64,000 bases of DNA from Blasia pusilla (taxonomy: Eukaryota > Marchantiophyta > Marchantiopsida > Blasiales), in NCBI GenBank assembly GCA_050084515.1, contig CM114271.1, forward strand, positions 13,144,001 through 13,208,000. Reading direction: 5' to 3'. The notes beneath the pieces were generated by a model. It had not been told where the DNA came from and made no database searches. It worked only from the letters and a program-made list of their open reading frames with translations. Shown here piece by piece: positions 58,541-64,000 of the stretch. Position 1 is the first letter of the stretch. The number at the start of each line of letters is the position of its first letter. The position numbers were made by a program, and so were the translations under genes.

Positions 58541-58849
58541 GGATGCAGACACCGCCACACACACCCGCCTCTGTGACGAGGCCTTCCAAGGGTAAATCAT
58601 CAGCCAGGCGCAATGCAACCCGCAGCCAGTATTCTTCGGATGTGCCACTTATCATAATTTCCCCGGACATGGGTTCCAAGAGGTAGGCCCCACACTTTTA
58701 GTCCATGATGGAAAGCAAGGCAAGGATGAGAGGAGCAATGAGGGAGGAGGGAGTGGAGGTGGACAGAGGAAGAAATGGGGGAGTATGGAACACGAAGGCA
58801 AGTAAGGGGAATAAGAAGGAAGAGAAAGGTGGGGTGCATATGGGCAAGT

Positions 58850-58925
58850 CTTTCCATAGGACGGACATAAGTCCACAGACATGGACATGTCCACGGACAC
58901 GGACTTTGTCCATATGCAACCTTGA
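58850..58925. repeat. dispersed GGAC/GTCC end repeat
   Basis: The sequence CAGACATGGACATGTCCACG, then GACACGGACTTTGTCC, then ATATGCAACCTTGA repeats the end words of the GC-rich elements at 5460-5550, 5810-5872 and 17041-17070. Confidence 0.6.
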
Positions 58926-59185
58926 TTTGCTAGCGAGGAGCAAGGCGATGGAATCATAGGGGAATCCGGATCTGCTAGCAACAAGAAGGTGGGTGGAATC
59001 TCTGGTCGGTGCGACTTAGAAAATGTTTTTCTACAAGAAAATGCCAATGAACCAAGGTCTAAGTATGCAAACCGCTTAAATGTACAGCAGCTTAAATGTG
59101 GAAATTCCCCTGTTGACAAAGACCAGGTAGAATGGGATGATGGGCACGGTTCCTTGGGGTGTTTAGTGGCAGACTCACAGGTTGG

Positions 59186-59831
59186 TATCGTGCGCATACA
59201 CATTGCTACACAACATACATCACTGTCATCGAACACACACACAAACACACATGATCCCATGCTAACTCATGGCATCCATACACCGAGGCGAGAAGTACCA
59301 AAATATCTCCAATTTGTAAAGTAAGATCCAATCTCTCTCTACACCATCTCACACCATAGCTCTCAAAGGTGTGCACTCTCTCTTATGTCAAACCAAACCC
59401 AATCTCCTAATGAGAGGCTTGGATTACACTCACAAGACAAGCAAGACCATAGCTCCGTCGCCTCATGCCAAGAGGTTCAACAAAGAGAGAATGAGCTCTC
59501 AAGCTCTCTCTCTTGGAGGTATACCCCCTTCCCTCTCCCAGGCCCTCCCAACAGTAACCTATGCTCGAAGGTCACCTCCTTGGCTCTTGACCTGTTGTAG
59601 CGGGTCAAGGGTCACTTTCCAAAGTGGAAAGTCAACTATCCCCAACACGGAAACTTACCCAACATAGTAAGTTTCTCTATATGGCTCCAAATGAGCCGAA
59701 ACGAAGGGGAAACCTACTCTCTCAGGTTTCCCGCGGCCTGAACATGTCATCCTCGACGTCTTGGGCCTGTCCTACACTACTCGTGCAGACGCTTAGCTAG
59801 ATCCCATCGATCTATCATAACACTCGTGACA
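59186..59831 (-). mobile_element. solo LTR of family beta
   Basis: On the minus strand it starts TGTCACGAGTGTTATGATAG at 59831 and ends TGTATGCGCACGATA at 59186 (646 bp). It is the same LTR as at 25269-25919. The flanks are GTTGG (59181-59185) and GTTGT (59832-59836), a 4-of-5 target-site match. There is no primer-binding site or pol on its left, so it stands as a solo LTR placed at the very end of Ty3 copy 2. Confidence 0.75.
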
Positions 59832-59833
59832 GT

Positions 59834-59965
59834 TGTTGTGCGCATACACATCGCTACACAACATGCATCGTTGTCATCGAACACACATACACACGATCCC
59901 ATGCTAACTCATGGCATCCATACACAAAGGCGAGAAGTACCAAAATATCTCCAATCGCCCCCCTA
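59834..59965 (-). mobile_element. beta-LTR tail fused to Ty3 copy 2
   Basis: Minus-strand text from CGATTGGAGATATTTTGG to GTATGCGCACAACA equals the last 130-140 bp of the beta LTR. It is joined to the non-coding text behind pol at the point reading CTAGGGGGGCG. Copy 1 has the same junction at about 53140 (CCTAGGGGGCG). Confidence 0.7.
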
Positions 59966-60142
59966 GCTGGTGGTTAGGTCCCTCTTAATCCATATAGCCA
60001 TGTATCCCTACCTACCACGACATACATCTCTAGGACGCTAAGAGCAAAAAGGTCGGGTGCTCATGTGGCCCCATCGTTAGTTGCCTTCCTATCATCCAGG
60101 TCATAGAAAAAGTCGGAATCGAAACCTACATAGTATCTCTTC

Positions 60143-60280
60143 TATGTACATATGGGACACATCCATTATCCCCGAGGAACCCTAGTGAGAGGTGGCGTCA
60201 GACATGCCATATGCCAACCTCTCGAACATCCATCACAGACTAGCATTGTGGCCGCACCACGAGCAGAACCACACAACATT
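60143..60280 (-). pseudogene. PHD finger at the end of Ty3 pol, copy 2
   Basis: Same layout as copy 1: the first Cys codon is now TGA, then MLCGSAR, VCDGC, WHMAC, TPPLTRVPRG, a stop (TAA) and WMCPIC. The stop before WMCP falls at the same codon as the TGA in copy 1. Confidence 0.7.
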
Positions 60281-60404
60281 CAACGCAGGCCTACAAGAAC
60301 TATTGTTGATCTCGGATCTACTATACCATCAATGTTAGGAAGGTGACATAGCGCAAAATTACGCACATGGTCCTTCCATACCATACCATCGCGTTCCTCC
60401 AGCG

Positions 60405-60867
60405 TCGTGCGGTGGTCTATCAGCGCCTGATCACACAAGGCCTGGAACTCACCGCGAAGCTCGGTACCCTGGTCTGTCAAGACCTCAGTCGGTGCACCAT
60501 AATGACTTAGCACTCTTTCAAGGAAGGCATAAGCTACTCCCTCACTTGCTTTGTTAGGCAATGCAACCAACTCGATCCACTTCGAGAAGTGCTCGACCAT
60601 CACCAACACATAATGACTGTGACGCTTCGTCAAAGGCAAAGGTCCTGCAAAATCCAAACTCCATCTATATCCTAAGCCCATGATCGATAATGGATGCAAT
60701 TGTGGAGTCGGAGCATTGAACGATGCTCGGACCCGATCACACACCATGCACCTGGAAACAAACTGCTGAACGTCAGTCTGCATGCCTCGCCACCAATACT
60801 GAATCCGGAGCAAGTTGTACGTCCGCTTCACCCCAAAGTGACCCAACTCCTCGTAGGCATGTTGCAC
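60405..60867 (-). pseudogene. Ty3 integrase, N-terminal and core part, copy 2
   Basis: An H2C2 zinc region (HAYEELGHFG ... CMVCDRV) is followed by the core with SLDFAGPLPL and EVLTDQGTELRGE. Both first catalytic Asp residues are kept here, unlike copy 1. The frame jumps after ALIDHRTT straight to ERDGMVWKDHV, so the catalytic Glu region and the C-terminal extension are deleted. Confidence 0.88.
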
Positions 60868-61345
60868 TAGTCATGCTCTCTGTGAAGGATGTGGCACTAC
60901 GTGTACTCTACCATCCTCCCAAACCCTCAAAACATGTGTCTCTTCCGAACGGAACCGTCTGGCCCGCTATAGGATCCGATCCTGCTCTCTAGCACCCACG
61001 GTGCTCGCAACGCTGCCAGTACGAAGGTACTCCAAGACTACTCCATCATCATGAATATCTCGGCCACTTGTCATCTCCTCACTGGCCTCGGGATCGAAGG
61101 ACTCTCCACTAGACCTCGCCATCGAAGTCTCCACACTCCGACTCTCCATAGCCAACATGCCTAAATAGGCTGACGTGTGCCATCCTGGCATTGACTCCTC
61201 ATCACTCTCTCCATGCCATTGAGCTCCAGTCGCATCTCGCTGACTCGGGCATGGGTTACGACTCAACCCATCTGCATCCTGGTTGAGCATCCCAACTCTA
61301 TGTACCACCTGAAAATCATACTCCTGCAACAATAGAGCCCATCTC

Positions 61346-61640
61346 TTAAGCTTCCCTATAAGCTTGTCGGACTCCATCAACCACTTGGTGGTTGATGATC
61401 GATGATGATGGTAAAGGGGTTTCCGAATAAGTAACACCTGAAATGCGCGATAGCCCACACTGCAGCCAATCACTCACCCTCATACAAGCTGTACTTTGCC
61501 TCTGTAGCGTTGTTCGAGCAGCTAGCATAAGCCACCACAAACTCTCTACCCTCATCATCATGTTGGGTGACCACCGATCCAAGCCCCAACATGCTCCAAT
61601 CTGTGTGCAACTAGAAAGGACGCCCCCTGACCGGTCTCTG
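61346..61640 (-). pseudogene. Ty3 RNase H, copy 2
   Basis: TDWSMLGLGSVVTQHDDE, REFVVAYAS, NNATEAKYSLYEGE, a TGA, LAAVWAIAHF and IIIDHQ can be read on the minus strand. One stop and a frame change near the start separate it from the RT remnant. Confidence 0.85.
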
Positions 61641-61689
61641 CAAGATGGGCGCGGACGTCAACCTGTCCTTGAGCAACCTTGAAGACCTT

Positions 61690-62121
61690 TGCGTGACCAA
61701 TTGCATCAATGATCTCCTCAGGGGTGGGCATGGCATACCTATTGGACTTCGTCGGCCGATTGATAGGTCGATAATCCCCACACATCCGCCTATCCGTCCA
61801 ATTGCCATGCACATCCTTCTTGGCGGGCATGACAATGGCAGATGCATACTCCCCATGCGACATCTTCACTAGTCCTGCTCCGACCAAGTCGTGGCTCCTA
61901 CTCTGAATCAGAGCCCTCTCCATATCACTGTACCTGTAGGGTCGTCCGAAGATCGGTGTATCACTCGACAACTCGATGCGGATCCTCGGTCCCCTCAACG
62001 TACCCAGATCCTCCATGCTAAATGAAAAGCAACTCCTATAACTCCTGAGGAACTGATGTATCCGCCGCGGCTCTCCTCTTGTCAACTTAGGGCCCATATC
62101 TAGCTCCCAAGTCTCCATCAT
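61690..62121 (-). pseudogene. Ty3 reverse transcriptase start, copy 2
   Basis: RRIHQFLRSYRSCFSFSMED and RIRIELSSDTPIFGRPYRYS are the usual RT entry. MSHGEYASAIVMPAKKDVHG, RMCGDYRPINRPTKSNRYAM and PTPEEIIDAIGHAKVF follow. Text then joins the region just before RNase H. The palm core with both catalytic Asp positions is deleted (about 450 bp relative to copy 1). Confidence 0.9.
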
Positions 62122-62379
62122 GACTACGGTAGGACTCTCCGGTGTAGGTATTGATGGTTGCTATGGTGCAACCCCGTCTTGAACAACAACACTCAACCGC
62201 TCTCCTACAGTCAAGTGCAAACTCTGATCTCCTCCACATACAGTGCCCAAAACCATGCTCGATGATGTGGCTATAATCTCCTGGCGTACCTGCAAAACAT
62301 CCCAAGAAGTCCAAGGGTGTCTCTCTCGATCTTCCCTAGTGTGTAGATCTCCTCGGGTCTCATTCCTAGCCATTGCCTC

Positions 62380-62781
62380 CAACGTCTTGGTAGGCATGGG
62401 GCTCACCAACACAACCGATGTGATGTGTCGCGATCTCATATGGCGCTGCTCAGCCACTCCCAAGTTGAGGATCCATGTCAAGCACTTCAGGTCCATTACC
62501 TGACCCAAGACATGGCATCGTGATGCCTCTCACACTGACGGTACTGCCATCACTCCTGTGGGAAATCCCATCGCTCGCTCTCTCTCGTCGGCGTTGGGCT
62601 CCACCAACCATTGAACCTGGTCATCCCAAACCAAGCCAGGACCGGCCTCCTTATATGCATAGGAAGACACTCCACTCTTATAGGAAACTCCGAGAGGGAG
62701 ACTCACAAACGTGGGCAAGGCTGCCCGTGGCCTGCCTACCCTGTTGACCACAATCAACAATGGTCGATCATCATGCCTCAC
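62380..62781 (-). pseudogene. cytosine-C5 DNA methyltransferase-like C-terminal segment in Ty3 pol
   Basis: Between protease and RT, the minus strand reads RVGRPRAALPTFVSLPLGVS, SSYAYKEAGPGLVWDD, VEPNADERERAMGFPTG (like motif IX, R-x-x-x-x-x-GFP) and, past a TGA, RCHVLGQVMDLKCLTWIL (like motif X, the GNAV helix). The order and spacing fit the last third of a C5 methyltransferase. The catalytic Pro-Cys loop and the SAM-binding motif I are absent: only about 100 bp separates this from the protease, so the front is deleted. Cytosine methyltransferases are known as cargo of some algal and dinoflagellate LTR elements. Family assignment is by motif, not by search. Confidence 0.5.
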
Positions 62782-62879
62782 TGCCTGTGATCAACGACTT
62801 GGATGCATAATGGAATCCAATGCCAAGTGATGGCACTGCTAAATGCTGCTAAGGTCGCCACCTCTCCTGGCCGTCGCTC

Positions 62880-63382
62880 GATCACTGCATCTGGAAATCG
62901 AATGGGTAATGAGCTTAGGCGCCCATCACCTAACTGCCATCCTGGTCTGTAGGACGTTCACTCCTCCCAATAATCCAGGGAAAATCCCATCGGGTATAAC
63001 ACCGCTCCACCAACCAAGACGTCGTAGGACTCTGCATCAATCACTATCGCCTTGGCTCGCACCACGGACTCATCTGTAGGATGTCGCGGTTGAATCCTCA
63101 CCACGACCTCCTATCGGGTGATATACTATGTGGTACTTCGCTCCACCCAAGGATGTCGTCAGATCCGAATGGACAACCCTCCACATCGGCTCTCGTCAAG
63201 CCCAATCCTCTGAATGACGCTTTCCCCAACATCAGGGGTTGCGCTCCTAAATCCAACAAGACGCGCTGCGGACTAAAAGCTCTACCTCCGGGACTCATCA
63301 ATTGGAAGACCTCTCCTCGGTTATCGAGCAACACAACACCAAGAGAAGCTATGGCATGCTCTATCACAGGTCTAGCGGGCAT
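62880..63382 (-). pseudogene. Ty3 aspartic protease, copy 2
   Basis: VLLDLGAQPLMLGKASFRGL holds the active-site D-x-G (DLGA) with the usual hydrophobic flanks, followed by LGLTRADVEGCPF. After a frame change near 63100, AIVIDAESYDVLVGGAVLYP and MGFSLDYW give the flap-to-C-terminal part (I-x-x-x-x-YDVLVG). A stop and a frame change inactivate it. Confidence 0.75.
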
Positions 63383-63499
63383 CTCGCAATCCTAGCGACC
63401 ATGACCGCCATGAATCTAACGTGGACGGCCCGACCATCCGCTCCAAGGGCAGATCCATCACCTCCTCTGCAATCATCTCTGAAGGTGATGCAAGAACTG

Positions 63500-63565
63500 A
63501 AGTGTAGCGGCCAGCCGAAAAGCCTCGGCGGGCGAACCCCCCAATGTCATAACATCGGAAGCAGA
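63500..63565 (-). pseudogene. gag zinc-knuckle remnant
   Basis: FCFRCYDIGGFARRGF matches C-x2-C-x4-H-x4-C of a nucleocapsid knuckle, with the His changed to Gly and the last Cys to Phe. It lies upstream of the protease, as expected for gag. Confidence 0.55.
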
Positions 63566-64000
63566 AAATTAAGGAGCGCGGAAAACAATTGTGGCCGCCC
63601 CAACAACGTGCTCGACACATGCCCACTCCTGAACAATACGAGTCGTTGCACTTGCTTCTCCCATTGCCCTCCGTGCCTGCATACCAACAATATCACCAAC
63701 TCTCCAGGAACTCTGATCAGGACCCATCAATGGCGTCCTCATTGCCTCGGACAACGTGAAAGACTGAGGAAGCCTAGTCTGTTTCCTCACTTTCCCTCGC
63801 TATGGATCCAACTCTACGGCTGCTCCACGCCTTACAACTGCGGGTGCCTCCATTTGGGCAACCCCGCACATCCAACCAAGATCCTCCATATCTGCGGCTG
63901 CTCCATATGATGTCGATGCCACAGATCCGCATCGGTAATCGAATGCCATAGCGGCAACCGCTCCTCGTAGCTTATGTATCCGAGCAGACCATCCCGGCCC

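Larger units (their letters stand above)
59834..64000 (-). mobile_element. Ty3/gypsy retrotransposon copy 2, runs off the window
   Basis: Order from the right edge: gag zinc-knuckle remnant (63565-63500), aspartic protease (63382 to about 62880), methyltransferase-like segment (62781 to about 62380), reverse transcriptase start (62121-61690), RNase H (about 61640-61346), linker (about 61330-60967), integrase start and core (60867-60405), PHD tail (60280-60143), a non-coding strip and a beta-LTR tail. Two internal deletions remove most of the RT core (after HAKVF) and the end of the integrase (after IDHRTT). Stops abound, so it is dead. The 5' LTR lies beyond base 64000. Confidence 0.88.

Overview
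The window looks like gene-poor nuclear DNA of a streptophyte, most likely a land plant. It holds two recognisable spliced host genes in about 60 kb of nested, mostly decayed transposable elements. Host gene 1 is a PAR1-family secreted protein (11953-13994, +, three exons, 170 aa). Host gene 2 is an HDHD3-like HAD-superfamily hydrolase (46958-49155, -, three exons, 299 aa). Both have GT-AG introns and resemble plant families. A PHD-tailed Ty3-like element and a non-LTR element with a C-terminal restriction-like endonuclease (RLE) are not typical of flowering plants, so a bryophyte, other early-diverging plant or charophyte relative is my tentative guess. I cannot name the species.

Layout. 0.8-2.3 kb: satellite with a unit of about 180 bp. 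2.3-4.4 kb: broken protein-kinase-like gene (-). 4.8-5.9 kb: GC-rich duplicated repeat. 5.9-7.8 kb: an LTR of family beta split by a solo LTR of family alpha with an exact 5-bp target duplication. 8-10.6 kb: unassigned. 10.6-14 kb: PAR1 gene with a duplicated 5' flank. 14-17 kb: mostly unassigned, with LTR debris. 17.07-18.3 kb: Helitron helicase pseudogene (-). 19.64-39.26 kb: short Helitron-like repeats split by a 19.1-kb CACTA (En/Spm) transposon at 19851-38945, with terminal inverted repeats, a TTA target duplication and subterminal TGACT motifs. The CACTA element carries a broken TNP2 transposase, a second broken gene set, an amplified gene-fragment array and two solo LTRs. 41-44.6 kb: broken non-LTR retrotransposon of the RLE-encoding type. 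47-49.2 kb: HAD hydrolase gene. 52.08-52.27 kb: 186-bp non-autonomous Helitron. 53-56.1 kb and 59.8-64 kb: two damaged Ty3/gypsy copies (-). The second preserves a protease and a segment that looks like the end of a cytosine-C5 DNA methyltransferase. Both end in a PHD finger behind the integrase.

Order of events readable from nesting: Helitron-like array, then CACTA insertion, then an alpha LTR element inserted in the CACTA transposase and reduced to a solo LTR. A beta LTR was likewise hit by an alpha LTR at 6.5 kb, so alpha was active after beta. Several stop codons in the element pseudogenes are TGA where related proteins suggest arginine, as expected from decay of methylated CGA codons. 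Several 20-23 bp inverted duplications with short loops suggest template-switch mutation. One of them lies inside the helicase pseudogene and can be traced to a 14-nt templated insertion.
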